Source: Phocoena phocoena
Lineage: Eukaryota; Chordata; Mammalia; Artiodactyla; Phocoenidae
Assembly (NCBI RefSeq): GCF_963924675.1
Contig: NC_089236.1
Coordinates: 64,565,306 to 64,629,305, forward strand
Direction of reading: 5' to 3'
Length of the DNA: 64,000 nucleotides
The translations under genes were made by a program, and so were the position numbers. The first letter of the stretch is position 1. Every line of letters begins with the position of its first letter. Positions 1-10,935 of this stretch are shown here, piece after piece. The notes under the pieces were generated by a model that saw nothing but the letters and a program-made list of their open reading frames with translations, was not told the origin of the DNA and made no database searches.

Positions 1-1382
1 CAGGAGAACTCAAAGCCTGTCTTCCACTTGGACATATTAGTAACATTCTCTGCATTTATTTTTCAGATCTCAAAGTATATCAAGACATTGTTTAATAAAC
101 GGGTGATACAAGTCACATGACATACAGATTTGTTTTCAGGAATAAAGCAGCACAATGAGTTTTATAGGGAGGGCTTAAAACACATCTAGTTGGATATTTT
201 GATAAACTAATTTTTTCAAGTATTTAATTTTTATTTCTCTGACTAGATCCTGTTAAGAAGACCAAGATTTTAGGTCATTCCTATCTCTCACCCTTTATTT
301 TTCGGCCTTCAGGGCTAGCCAGGGGCTATAGGGACCAAAGCCTTTCACTAATTGCTGTCAGATTGTAGTTGACTGACTAAAGGGGAAAAAAAGAAGAAAA
401 ACAAAACAGGGCATAATTTGCTAGGGAAGATTGTTTAACAAAATTTTACCATTTTTCTAAGAATTTCAGCACTAGCAGTGGTTTCATCAGCTTTAGTATA
501 TTAAGAGAAAAGCATGAGAGGTGAGATGTTACAGAATTCTAAGGAAAATATTTACTTGCCAACTAAAACAGGTTCACACCTGTTTTCACTTGATCTGTGG
601 GCTGCACTTCAGGGTAAAACATGTTTTTACTACAAACCTGGAAAATGTCAGAGAATGAACCTGGAAGGCAAGTAGGTTGGAACTATCGTCTTCATTAAAA
701 TATGAATGGATGTTGTATCCATGGTTCTTTAGCGATTCTTTTATTCTTGGGGCATATATATTCATATGCAGTGAGTTCCTTGAATTTCATGTTCATTGCT
801 TAATATACTTATTTTTATTCATTCACAAATTCCAGTCTCCTCACTGAACATTTAGTAAAAGCATATTCATGATTTAATGGACCTCAAACAAATCTCTTCT
901 TAGCCTCCAAATGTTATATAATCTCCTGATGCAGCGCATCTCCATGCCCACGGGCATGCTAGCCGAGCTTCTCCCGTACTCCAAACCCCTGGGTCTTTTC
1001 CTGAGTTGAGTATTATTCAATACATCCGCATCTCCCTGCTCTCAGTGGGGCATTGAACTTCTGTCTTCAGAAAACAGGCGTTAATGATTCCTGTGTCCTT
1101 GTTCTGAGTGGCAATTTATCACTTTATGTAATCCCATCAGCTTGTAAATATGGAATATATTAGTTCTCACTAAGTACATTATCTTGTCCAGTTCCCCATT
1201 AAAGCTTACCTCCTACTTTTCAACCTGTGAGCCTTTGGAAATTAATCTGTACTTTATTTCCTTTAGACTAAACTACTTCATTATCTTAAAAAGTTTATAC
1301 CATTCAAAGTTTGGAAATTATACTTATTCTAGAAAATTTTTAAAATACCAAATAAGGTCATTCTTGAGAGTCATCACTAGAA

Positions 1383-1385
<3 letters not shown>
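1..1385. other. Unique AT-rich DNA, no gene recognised
   Basis: I see no repeat family, splice-flanked open frame or RNA gene here. Stop codons are dense in all frames. A slightly GC-richer patch near 930-1080 has no recognisable coding content. Confidence 0.6.

Positions 1386-1415
<30 letters not shown>
1386..1415. repeat. (TA)n microsatellite, 30 bp
   Basis: An uninterrupted AT dinucleotide run of about 15 units. It is likely length-variable between individuals. A short open frame runs through it and encodes only a Tyr-Ile repeat, which is not a gene. Confidence 0.95.
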
Positions 1416-1420
<5 letters not shown>

Positions 1421-1477
1421 TTTATTACTCTAATTGACCTTAATGTAGTATTTTCACTGGAATCCACTTCTTAGCCA

Positions 1478-1895
1478 TCTAAAGAAATCATCTGCGTATG
1501 TGTCACAGCATTACTTACAACAGTGATCATTTAGAAAATAAGTACTACTTAAATACATTATGATATTTTCATATTATGTAATAGTTATGCATCCGAAGAG
1601 CAAAGTTTATGCTTTAAGGACAGTTAATGGAATAGGAAAATGTTCATTGCATTTTACTAAAATAAATAAGCAGATGATAATTTGTGTAAACAGTAGGATT
1701 ACAGGATACTTTTTTAAGACTCTTTGGGTAGGCAGAGAAATTAAAAGGAATGAAATATATTGAAATAGGAACAATGGTTAACCATCGCTGTGGTGAGATT
1801 ATGGGTGACTCAGGTTTTGTTTCTGTTTTTCTGTATTGTGACCACGTATTATCAATACTTTTGTAATCAGGAGCAAACAAATTAATACATAACTA
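1478..1895 (+). mobile_element. Old L1 3'-region fragment
   Basis: The stretch follows the 3' region of old mammalian L1 in sense order: a segment like 'cacagcattacttacaac', then 'gaaaatgttcat', a 'ggttaacc...ctgtggtgagattatggg' block, and a closing 'tgtattgtgaccacgtatta...cttttgtaatcag' block. It is strongly diverged, with no poly(A) tail or TSD left, so it is an old L1M-type remnant. The family assignment is from memory of the consensus and not from alignment. Confidence 0.6.
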
Positions 1896-2926
1896 GTGGC
1901 CCAGAAGCAGACATTTCTTTCCTGCATTCTTTCCCCAAATGAAGTAGTTTGGTGGAACTTAGTCAAATGCAGTCCTATGCGGTGAATCCTCTTATTAAAC
2001 ACACAGCCATAATTCTTTCAGCATGCCACAGATTTCACTTGAGAACATTTCAAAGCGATAGAACAAAAGCAAAGGGTGCAATAGTGGGGTTATAGAAAGG
2101 TTGGAGGGAAGAACAAGAAATGGAAATGTACAAGGGACGTCGGGGTGGAGAGAGGGGGTAAGAATGTGAGGGGGGGTATTGGGGGCAGGGGAGTGGGAGC
2201 ACAGAAGCCGGCCTCTGGGCCGGGCCCAAAGGAAAAATTCTCACTTCAGAAATGGCTCAGAGGCTTTCTCTGAAAATATTCTGACCTTATGTTTCATGGT
2301 CAGTTCCAAGCTAAAATATGGTGAGATTCTACTGTGTTCTTTTGCTGGGTATTTTGTAGAGGACCCATCTTTTAAATTGACATGAACGCATAAAAAAAAG
2401 ATTTTTAAAATTTCTGTTAGAAACACAGTAGGTGCATCTGAACCAAAGGTTACATAGTTGGTTATGTACCAAAATTCCTTCCAGCTAAAAGAGAAGAAAT
2501 AAGAACCATTATTCCTAAACTGATAGAAAATCTCTGTGCCTTTGGCAAAGGGGAGACAACCTTGGAGAAGATTTTTGTCTTTTTTAATAACCCAAGAAGT
2601 GATCATTTCTCTGTTAACACTTGGACAGCAGGTCTGCCCAACAAGGAACAAGGAAGGCTCTTTGGTCCTATGGCTCAGATCCCATCTTGCTCTGCCGTGT
2701 TTTAGAATGTCCCCATTTACTGCCTATCACCCTTCCCTTTCCAGGGAAAATAATATGCTCTTCATAGGTATATGTTTACAGTGTAGGAAACATCATTTAT
2801 TTCTCAATTCAGAGCACGTCTGGACTTATAATCAGTTGCTGGGAAGTAAAGAATGGTCTGTTTTATTTTGAATAGGCCTTGGATAAATGAGAGCAAGAGG
2901 TGTATCTTTCTATTCTTCAGAGTCTA
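1896..2926. other. Unique DNA with a purine/G-rich core
   Basis: No gene or repeat family is recognised. Bases 2107-2200 are purine-rich on the + strand and include the G-quadruplex motif listed separately. A short GC-rich patch (2208-2229) follows. Small open frames on both strands overlap each other and show no coding character. Confidence 0.55.
2170..2197 (+). other. Canonical G-quadruplex motif
   Basis: Four G-runs of 7, 5, 4 and 3 bases at 2170-2176, 2181-2185, 2188-2191 and 2195-2197 are separated by loops of 4, 2 and 3 bases. This fits the G3+N1-7 rule. Further G-runs lie just upstream (2133-2159). Folding in vivo is inference. Confidence 0.8.
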
Positions 2927-2934
2927 ACATGACA

Positions 2935-3246
2935 AGCTTTTTTTCTATTTATTTATTTATTTTTGGCTGCGTTGGGTCTTGCCGCACGCGGGCTTTCTCT
3001 AGTCGCCGCGAGCAGGGGCTACTCTTCGTTGCGGTGCGCAGACTTCTCATTGCGGCGGCTTCTCTTGCTGCAGAGCACAGGCTCTAGGTGCACAGGCTTC
3101 AGTAGTTGCAGCTCGCGGGCTCAGTAGTTGTGGCACACGGGCTTAGTTGCTCTGCAGCATGTGGGATCTTCCCGGACCAGGGCTTGAACCCGTGTCCCCT
3201 ACATTGGCAGACGGATTCTTAACCGCTGTGCCACCAGCGAAGTCCC
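2935..3246 (-). mobile_element. CHR SINE, long form
   Basis: A tRNA-derived SINE read on the minus strand. It starts at 3246 with the 'gggacttcgctggtggc' head and ends in an (AAAT)n-type tail at about 2938-2962. The long 3' body is present, including the repeated 'caactactgagcc' modules and the distal 'agacccaacgcagcc' end. It is flanked by a perfect 8-bp TSD, ACATGACA, at 2927-2934 and 3247-3254. It is more diverged than the short-form copies, hence older. Confidence 0.93.
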
Positions 3247-3254
3247 ACATGACA

Positions 3255-6200
3255 GTTTTTTATCATCACACTAAGCACACATCTGCTAGCCATTTAAAAG
3301 AAAAAAAAAAATACTACAAAGGACTAATCTGGTCCCCACTATCCTCAAATACACACAGTTACAGAAGGGAAGGCACTCTAGTATATGAAGGAAATCATTT
3401 CCGTTGGAATGGCATTCCCTTTAGACATTTTAACACCATTTTTAGTTTTAAAAGAGTCTGCAAATTTATAAGCACAAAAACCAATTTTTGAGGGGCAGCT
3501 CCCTCTATTAGTAGCATAGAATTCAGGGGTAAAAAGAGAGCCAAATGGTGAACTATAGAGATATTCCTCTTGTCACATCAAATGATATGACCAAATAAAA
3601 TGGCTTGTGAATTTACTGAAGATCATTAATCAAATTGATTAATGACCTGAGGTAATGTGCTTGGATTTAGTAAAAGTTGTTGAAAAGGTAATCCCAAACT
3701 ATGTTTTTAGTTTATATTCTGTTTTTTCATTAATAAGTATAAACTGAAGACAATTTCCACATTGGAAGAGTGAACGCTGTGGATTGTTTGTAAACTGGCC
3801 AACAATGTACTTTAGTCAGTTTTTCTTGGCAGATTTATGCTTAATGTCATCCATTGCCAGAAATCTGTTCCATAATGATGTCATCAACAGTTTGGGATGA
3901 GAAAAAGCTAAAAGAATGCAGATGGGAAAGTAATTCCTGCATGTTTTATTAACCATATGTGTTTTTCCCCTCTGATTTTTCCTTATTAGGCTATCAAACT
4001 AAAATTCTCGTTTGAATCTGGTAGTCGTTTAAGTTTATTTTCATTCCCCCCCCCATAATGAATGATAATGATGATATTTTCTTGTTGAGTGTTTCATTAA
4101 AATATTAATTAGGCCCTATAACTTGTGAGAAACTTGTTATCGTTATAATTTTAGATGGAACCCATTATAATTTTAGACAGAAGTGCCAGGAGGTTGTATC
4201 CCTAGCAGCCTGTATCATGATGTTGAGAGAGTGAGGAAACAATGAGGCTTTTTGGTTACCTGTTATCATGACGTGAAAAAAAATAACAGCAAACGAAACT
4301 TGTGCTTGAAAAACAAAGTAATAGTGAAATCTTCCTTGCTATCATAGCACTTATGGTACAACACAAGGCTAATACCATGTCAACGTAAGTGTATGTGAGA
4401 CCCCCATTAAAAAGTATTCAGTTACCCTAGAGACCCACTGACTCATAGATTCTCTGTGACATTAATGGGGTTATCAAGATATGGCCTTGGAATTTCTTTG
4501 ACTATCCATCTACGTTTAATAAGCTGAACTATCTTTAAATACAATGTGTTGGAGTGAAAAAAACTGGGTTATGTGCCCCAATATACGCAAAGTTATATTT
4601 TATATGTCATTCAAGCATTTATTTCTTTAAGGTTGAAAAATATTCTTACGTGAATAAATGTGATTATAAATACTTCTTTATAAAATGGATGTTTCTTCAA
4701 TGAATGTTTATTATGCACCTCTTGTGGGCAAGGATAGGCTGCCCTTAGTTGTGTCTTCATTGAGGTTGATGTCTGGAAGGGATATAAGACAAGTGTTGAA
4801 ATGTCTATGGTACAAGGTAGAAAGTGGTGAGTTTTGTGAGAAATTTAAAGAAAACAAGGAGCTATGGTTATTCATGAGAAGGAGATGGGGAACTTAGCTG
4901 GGGAAGGTTATTATTAGGAACTCTTGGGAACTCAGGGATAGCCTGAGGCCTGCTGGGACTGGATACAATTTAGGGTGTGCACGAGGCTCAGATTCTTCTG
5001 GGGTCTGGATCATCTCATTTTGCTCTGAGTTAAAAGGGTTCATTGGGTCCTTCCCATCATGAATGCTAAAGTCCTTTCAATCTGTGATTCTTCCATTACT
5101 GTCACTGCAAATTGTTTACTTCAAATCACAAGTCTTTTGCTTATTCAAACTTTAGCTTATTTGCAATTTCAGTTCACTCATTGTTTTTTTCTTGTTCACA
5201 TGTCAGTTTCTGCTCTCAGGACCAACAGCGTGGCTCTCTATCTTTCCTCGCTGAAAGTCTTGAGAGACAATCTAGTGGGCCAGCTGGTCACCGCCCTGAG
5301 TGGGCAGCCCATCAACTGGTGTCTATGGATCAAATACCCATTCCTGGTGCAGTCACCACCATCCAGGGATTTGAAAGCAAATGTCTTGCTGCCTAACTAT
5401 GGGCCTCTTACCTTGGCGGAGACTGCGAGGAAAGACTCCTTCCCAAACGGGCTGCAGGATGTTGGCACCTATCTGGAAAGTGGTTCAGTGAAGACATGAT
5501 GAAGGAAAAGATACATGAGTCGCCCTCATCTACACTCTTGCTTCTCTCCTTTTCTTCTGTTAAAATGGCAGAGGTGCCCCTCATACATTCCAAGTCCAGC
5601 CCATCCACCTGTGTGCCCTGCAGCCTATCAGCTCCCCCATAATAAGAACTCCTGCTCATTGGATATTTTTTCTTCTTGCAATCATATGATAGAGGCATAA
5701 GGCTTCTCACGCACCTTGTTGAAAGAAAATTACTGAAGAGAAAAAGGAATCAACTTTTGAGTGTTGAAGTTACCACCCTACGAGAATGAAGTGATGACGT
5801 TATTAAATATATTCACACAGGAAATAAGGAATAATTTTCTTTACTGAGCTTATAGCATGATCTTAGCAATACATCCCAGAGTGGAAGTGATGTGTTGTGA
5901 TCATCTGTGATTACCTTTGGCCTCATTTAGCTGACACTTTATTATCTTTAAACTGAGGTACAGTTATTTAATGATGTCCACACTGATAATACGATACTGA
6001 CAGCTGTGAACTGCATAGGCAGTATTCCATAGACTGATAAAAGTGTTTTTGCTACTACAGTCTAGCAAATAAGATCAAGGCATTAGCCTCTGACCATGGT
6101 ATTTTATGTTAGACCAGGTCAGTATCCCATTTGCACTAGTTTGAGCATCAATGTTCATTAAATAAGTACTCCACATGTTAACTTTGTAACATACACCAAG

Positions 6201-6261
6201 GTAGTATAGGTATTATACCCCCGAATGCAGGATCACATGATTGGAAGGTACCTAAAAGTTT
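3255..6261. other. Unique AT-rich DNA
   Basis: No gene is recognised. Landmarks are a perfect palindrome at 3623-3645, a C9 run near 4047-4055 and a local 13-bp direct repeat (4143-4155 and 4165-4177). The 146-codon open frame at 5059-5499 lacks a clear domain and is treated as chance. Its 3' half has the feel of a decayed repeat that I cannot name. Confidence 0.5.
3623..3645. promoter_or_regulatory. Perfect palindrome with inverted TGATTAAT motifs
   Basis: An 11-bp arm (3623-3633), one central A (3634) and its exact reverse complement (3635-3645). Each arm carries TGATTAAT, which matches the PBX/HOX composite consensus TGATNNAT. The two sites are arranged head to head. Regulatory function is inference. 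Confidence 0.35.
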
Positions 6262-6360
6262 TATGAGTGATATCATGTATCTAATGCCAAACTTCCTTTT
6301 GCCCTGTGATGGCTGTCCAGCCTCTTTTGAATCTGTTCAGTGATGAAAAGGGCAGTACAT
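6262..6360 (+). mobile_element. Possible L3/CR1-like LINE fragment
   Basis: The phrase 'gatggctgtccagcctcttttgaat' followed by 'cagtgatgaaaagggcagtaca' resembles the conserved 3' segment of mammalian L3/CR1 elements ('gatggccatccagcctctgcttgaa...ccagtgatgggga'). The piece is short and diverged, and has no tail. Confidence 0.4.
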
Positions 6361-7728
6361 TAAGGCTTTGTTTCTGTAAATGGAAAATAAATCCTATAAC
6401 TGATTTTGTTGTTGACTCTTAGCATCTTTATATTTCCTTTCACAATTTTCAAAGGAGCCTTACAGTAAGATCAATAGGTAATGAGTGGCTTTTAGTCATC
6501 TCTTTCAATCGCTTAATCAAATAATATTAAGTTGAATCGTATGAATCTACTATCTTTGTGGGTCAAAAGTCATAGGATGTCAGTGATTTCATATGATTTA
6601 ATGTCGTGTATTTTTAAAATTATTTTGTCCCACTGTTTTCCTTCACTTTTTTGTGAAGGGTAGTATTTAAAAGAGTTTTAGCTTACTTTGTAAAAACACA
6701 ACTCCTGGTGTTTTTTCATTTGGATGGTTATACACAAACTATAAATTGTCTTTTCAGAAGTAATGAAAAAATCTACAAATGAACAGTGAGATTTTGATCC
6801 TCTGCTGTTTATGGCAATGCTAAGACTCTTAGGCCGATTTAGCTTCTATTAAGTTTTATGAAATTTCTCTTTAGCTTTCTTCCTTGAGAAATCCAGAATT
6901 ATTCTGGAATGCAGATGAAGTACCCATATGTATATAGTTAAGGGCAGCTGTCAGCTTCAATTAAAGAATCCTGGACAGCTCTGTTTATGTAGACCAGAAA
7001 TCTATTATTATAGGAAGAAAAGGGAAGCAACTCCTGTCATGTGGTTAAAATGCAATATTTTAAATATCCAAGATCTTTTGTAACTTTATTTCATAATACA
7101 TTATGTGATTCAGTATCTACATATAGTTCTGGTGAATAGATACCCATATTTTAAGAATTGCATAATATTATCTTCCTTCAAATAAAATAATGAAGCCTTC
7201 AGGAATAGATATTGCACTGAAATCATTGCCTTAGAAAAAGAAAAAGGAAATAAAAATATTTGATGCAAAATTCCTATTTTTCATAATCCTCAAGGGTTGA
7301 GTTACCAAATAATTGGATTCCAAATCTTTCTGCACTTCAAATTCTCTATACTAAATCTTTATTTGGGAGGAGATCTAAGGAATCTGAATTGATGTAAGGT
7401 GATTTTGTAACCCAAAACTTGTAAATACTGCTTTATTTTCCCAAGTAGATATTGAGAAAGCAATGTAAGAAATGTTATAGATGAAACTACATAATTGGGT
7501 TTTCAAAATAAAGACCCTTACCATCAGGATCTTTGCTCTAGAAAAGAACTGGGTTTCATGCAAATGAGTCATAGACTTCTTAGGAAATAGTAGTCGATTA
7601 GTTGTGTCAAATGATTGCATTCTGTTACAGCCCAGCCTTAGAATGAGCCTTCGCTTTAATCATGCTCTCCAAATGAATGAAATGAAATGAAAAAAGATGA
7701 AAAAAATCCTTAGAGCTGTGAACACACA
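6361..7728. other. Unique AT-rich DNA
   Basis: No gene, RNA gene or repeat family is recognised. A few A/T homopolymers and short GAAAT repeats (7672-7690) occur. Confidence 0.6.
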
Positions 7729-7737
7729 CACACATAC

Positions 7738-7941
7738 TTTTTTTTTTTTGCAGTACGCGGGCCTCTCCCAGTTGTGGCCTCTCCCGTTGCGGAGCACAGG
7801 CTCCGGACGCGCAGGCTCAGTGGCCATGGCTCATGGGCCCAGCCGCTCCGTGGCATGTGGGATCTTCCCAGACCGGGGCACGAACCCGTGTCCCCTGCAT
7901 CGGCAGGTGGACTCTCAACCACTGAGCCACCAGGGAAGCCC
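7738..7941 (-). mobile_element. CHR SINE, short form
   Basis: A minus-strand copy with its head at 7941 and poly(A) (seen as T) at 7738-7750. It has the tRNA-related head with the B-box-like 'gggttcgtgcc', then the short body ending 'gtactgc'. A 9-bp TSD, CACACATAC, lies at 7729-7737 and 7942-7950. The insertion is into a CA-repeat-like target. Apparent open frames across it on both strands are repeat artefacts. Confidence 0.95.
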
Positions 7942-8028
7942 CACACATACTTTTTGACACACTGGGAAGACAGATAAAGAACATAGAAGGAATTCAGTTT
8001 TCTGGTAGGAAAAAAATAATGTCAAGTG

Positions 8029-8030
<2 letters not shown>

Positions 8031-8073
<43 letters not shown>
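8031..8073. repeat. (TA)n microsatellite, 43 bp
   Basis: A pure AT dinucleotide run, long enough to be length-polymorphic and to extrude a cruciform. Confidence 0.96.
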
Positions 8074-8074
<1 letters not shown>

Positions 8075-8800
8075 CAAAATTCTGACCATAATTTTTGGAA
8101 GCAGAAGTCTTTGATCAAATCCATTTTTCAAGGCTATCAGTAGCTACTGACTACTCAGATAAAAGGCCACATATGCGTGTTTTTTTTTTAAACATTCCTA
8201 GTCAATTCAATGATTGTTTAGGGTTAATAGGCATCTTCAGTATCTTACGTTCAGTCCAATACCTGAATACATTAAAGATGCATGAGTGTACCTTTGGATG
8301 ATTACATTCTGTTCTTAGGCCTGTCATCATTTCCCACCAAATCACATTTTTTGAACCTGCTTCTGTGTACTCGGATGATATACTGTCAGCACTCATAATT
8401 GCAGGTTAGCAGATGTTTCTGCTTTAGGACTTCCTTGAAAATGTGCATTCATAGAGAAGTGTTAAGTTTATGTGAAAACCCAAAGAAGTTCACAAATACT
8501 AGAGATTTCCTCAGTCCCTGCATTTAAATATGCATGTGCACACTCAGGGAAGGTCACTCAGGAACCACCTTTAAGTGAAGGCTGCATGTTTCTTTTTGGT
8601 TAAATATGGCTCCAGGACATTCAGATAAGATCCTGAAAATGCAGAAAAGTATTCTAACTGTTTTGTTTGAAAAAAAACATTGAAAACACCTGCATGTTTT
8701 AAAAACTATCAGTAGTGTTACCTTAATTTTTTTTTCATTGAGTTATATTAGGAAATAAAGACATGCTTTGCAGGTTCTGAAAATTTTGCTCTGTGGAATC
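8074..8800. other. Unique AT-rich DNA
   Basis: No gene or repeat recognised. Short overlapping open frames on both strands show no coding signal. Confidence 0.6.
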
Positions 8801-9246
8801 TTTTTTTTTTTTTTCAAACAAAAACAGAATTTATTGAAAAGAAAAGGAGCTGGTCTGTTTCAAGAAACAGCTAAGCTTCAGGAAGTTGAGTGGTATAGGT
8901 AGGCCTTGGAGGCAACCACAACTAGGGACTCAAATGTCACTTTTCTCCTTTGCTACAAACTGGCTTTCTTCACAACGTGTAAATTCTGGCTGCAAATTCC
9001 TTCTAACTTATATTACACAGGTTAAGCCACCAGAAAGAGGCAAATGACTCTTTCAGACCCTAATTCAGAATTCCTTTAACGTAATTCGTACAGCCACAGA
9101 CACACAGCTCCTTCCCAAAGGGATGCCATCCAAATCAGGTATTGCATATGGAAGCAAGGAGGGAGCCTGGGTCTCCAGTTTCTCTGAGTGGTACCTTGCT
9201 CCACTTGTTCAGGCAGACACATCACTTCACAGTCCTGCAAACTAAG
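8801..9246 (-). pseudogene. 3' end of a retrocopied transcript, parent unknown
   Basis: On the minus strand the DNA ends like an mRNA: AATAAA at 8835-8830, 15 bases, then a 14-A tail (T at 8801-8814). Upstream the sequence is moderately GC-balanced and 3'-UTR-like, with no reading frame and no family I recognise. A poly(A) signal at the correct spacing before a genomic A-run is the hallmark of L1-mediated retrocopying. I could not find the matching TSD, and the 5' limit is arbitrary, set where the MER5 element begins. A non-coding parent or a partial 3' UTR are both possible. Confidence 0.45.
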
Positions 9247-9254
9247 GGCTAAAT

Positions 9255-9431
9255 CAATGGTTCTCAAACCTGGCACATTAGAATCTCCTGGGGGGCCCCT
9301 AACAGACACCAATGGCCATACTACATTCGAGACCAATTAAATCAGAATCCCTCGGCATGGGGCCTGGACATCAGCATCCTCTAAATGCCCCTCCAGGTGA
9401 TTGCAGTGTGCAGTCAGGTTGAGAGTTACTG
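9255..9431 (+). mobile_element. MER5-type (MER5B-like) hAT element, full length
   Basis: A 177-bp non-autonomous hAT-Charlie element with terminal inverted repeats CAATGGTTCTCAAAC and its counterpart ...GTTGAGAGTTACTG. The central block 'gaccaattaaatcagaatc' and 'ccaggtgattgcagtgtgcag' match MER5B as I know it, whose length is about 178 bp. The 8-bp TSD GGCTAAAT is perfect at 9247-9254 and 9432-9439, as expected for hAT transposition. A short open frame across it is not a gene. Confidence 0.9.
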
Positions 9432-9520
9432 GGCTAAATGATAAATTTAAACTTAATGGAGGAAAAGCAAGATAACGTCCATAACCACCATTAAAACTCC
9501 AGTTTAAGAAAAGGAAAACA

Positions 9521-9710
9521 GGGCTTCCCTGGTGGCGCAGTGATTGAGAGTCCGCCTGCCGATGCAGGGGACACGGGTTCGTGCCCCGGTCCGGGAAGAT
9601 CCCACATGCCGCGGAGCGGCTGGGCCCGTGAGCCATGGCCGCTGAGCCTGCGCTCCGCAACGGGAGAGTCCACAACAGTGAGAGGCCCACATAACGCAAA
9701 AAAAAAAAAA
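9521..9710 (+). mobile_element. CHR SINE, short form
   Basis: A plus-strand copy starting GGGCTTCCCTGGTGGCGCAG and ending in an A-run of about 13. The 15-bp TSD AAGAAAAGGAAAACA is perfect (9506-9520 and 9711-9725). It lacks the 'gcgtccggagcctg' segment: the body jumps from 'gagcctgcg' to 'ctccgcaac'. This internal deletion makes it about 15 bp shorter than its relatives here. Confidence 0.97.
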
Positions 9711-9963
9711 AAGAAAAGGAAAACAATATAGAAGTCCTAATTGATCTCAGACATTTTAAATCTGTTAGAGTTGACTTTTGCTAATAAATTCACAAGAAAC
9801 AAATTAAAAATACATCTCACCTCTTCCTGTTTGTCTAATTGAAAGATTTTATAGAAACACCGTAATATATTTTCCTGTCGTAGTTCTAATCCATGCTTAT
9901 TGAATAGTGGTGAATTTCTTTGCAAGGTTTCAGTGTTCAGTTGATCTCTTTTACAATGTCATG

Positions 9964-10182
9964 GGGGTTTTTTTGTGCTTGTTTTTGTTTTATATTGGAG
10001 TATAGCTGATTAACAATGCTGTTAGTTTCAGGTGTACAGCAAAGTGGTTCAGTTATACGTACACATGTATCTATTCTTTCTCAAATTCTTTTCCGTTTTA
10101 GGTTATTACAGAGTATTGAGCAGAGTTTCTTGTGCTACACAGTAGGTCCTTGTTGGTTACCTATTTTAAATATCGCAGTGTG
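9964..10182 (-). mobile_element. L1, 5'-truncated 3' end
   Basis: The antisense of the cetartiodactyl L1 3' UTR ('tattggagtatagctgatt', 'ttacagagtattgagcagag', 'cagtaggtccttgttgg'). It is 219 bp, severely 5'-truncated, with perfect 12-bp TSDs TACAATGTCATG at 9952-9963 and 10183-10194. Only 3'-UTR sequence is present. Confidence 0.93.
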
Positions 10183-10382
10183 TACAATGTCATGTTAATG
10201 CATAGAGCTCAACAATGATCCCAGGCTAGTCTCCACAACAGATTTGTCTCACCTCTTTCCCTGTTGCCTGCCCTCTGCCCCCTGCCAGCATGCACCATAA
10301 CTTTACAACCATTACCGAACTCAAATAACAGAACAAGAGCCTGACCCTAAACTCAGCCAATATATTAGGATATGTTAATTAA

Positions 10383-10535
10383 TTAATTTTTCTTTTATTG
10401 GAGTCAAATTGCTTTCCAATGTTGTGTTAGTTTCTGCTGTACAATGAAGTGAATCAGCTATATGTGTACCTATAGCCTCTCCCTCTTGGACCTCCCTCCC
10501 AACCCCCCATCCCACCCATCTAGGTCATTACAGTG
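10383..10535 (-). mobile_element. L1, 5'-truncated 3' end
   Basis: A second L1 3'-UTR subtype, antisense, with 'ttattggagtcaaattgcttt' and the C/T-rich block 'cctccctcccaaccccccat'. An imperfect 11-bp TSD, ATGTT(A/T)ATTAA, lies at 10372-10382 and 10536-10546. It is about 150 bp and non-coding. Confidence 0.88.
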
Positions 10536-10546
10536 ATGTTTATTAA

Positions 10547-10927
10547 CACACTTGTGGAGAATTTGATTTCTCGAAAGGAGAAGGAGGACCGGTGGCTTTT
10601 GAGTTTGCAACTCTCTCTCCTTCTATCCTTGAGAGAACTTCATAGAGAGAAGATAGATCCTTTATTGCCTCCATCAATTTCTATAGGGGAAACTAGGTTT
10701 AAACTTCTAGGACTGGTTGATCGCCCTTCCCCCTTTAAGCACTTAAACCCTCTTTTTCCAAAGAAGAAGAGGGTTTTCCATCCTATGTCTGAGTCCAGTA
10801 AGTTGGCAATAAATAAATGTTGAACAATATGGATATTTTTGTTTGTTTCAGGAGATATTTGCTAAGACTTTGAATATCACGTTTTGTGTATGCATGAGAA
10901 TACTTATTTAACTCCATATAAAAATAC
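10547..10927. other. Unique stretch, origin unclear
   Basis: A pyrimidine/purine-mixed segment that carries a 96-codon open frame (10533-10823) with no recognisable domain. The end 'ttggcaataaataaatgttgaa' is reminiscent of an L2 or MIR 3' end but is too short to assign. Confidence 0.35.
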
Positions 10928-10935
10928 ATCTACCA

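Noticed and set aside
1184..1474. 96-codon frame with Tyr-Ile repeats
   Set aside because: It passes through the TA microsatellite, which has no stops in this frame.
8031..8073. TA repeats as telomere, origin or CRISPR-like arrays
   Set aside because: They are pure dinucleotide microsatellites with no spacers or unique units.
9521..9600. tRNA gene in the SINE heads
   Set aside because: The heads keep tRNA-like A/B-box remnants but cannot form a full cloverleaf with an acceptor stem; they are SINE promoters.
10533..10823. 96-codon frame after the L1 tail
   Set aside because: No domain, no splice context, and it starts within the L1-flanking duplication. Chance frame.
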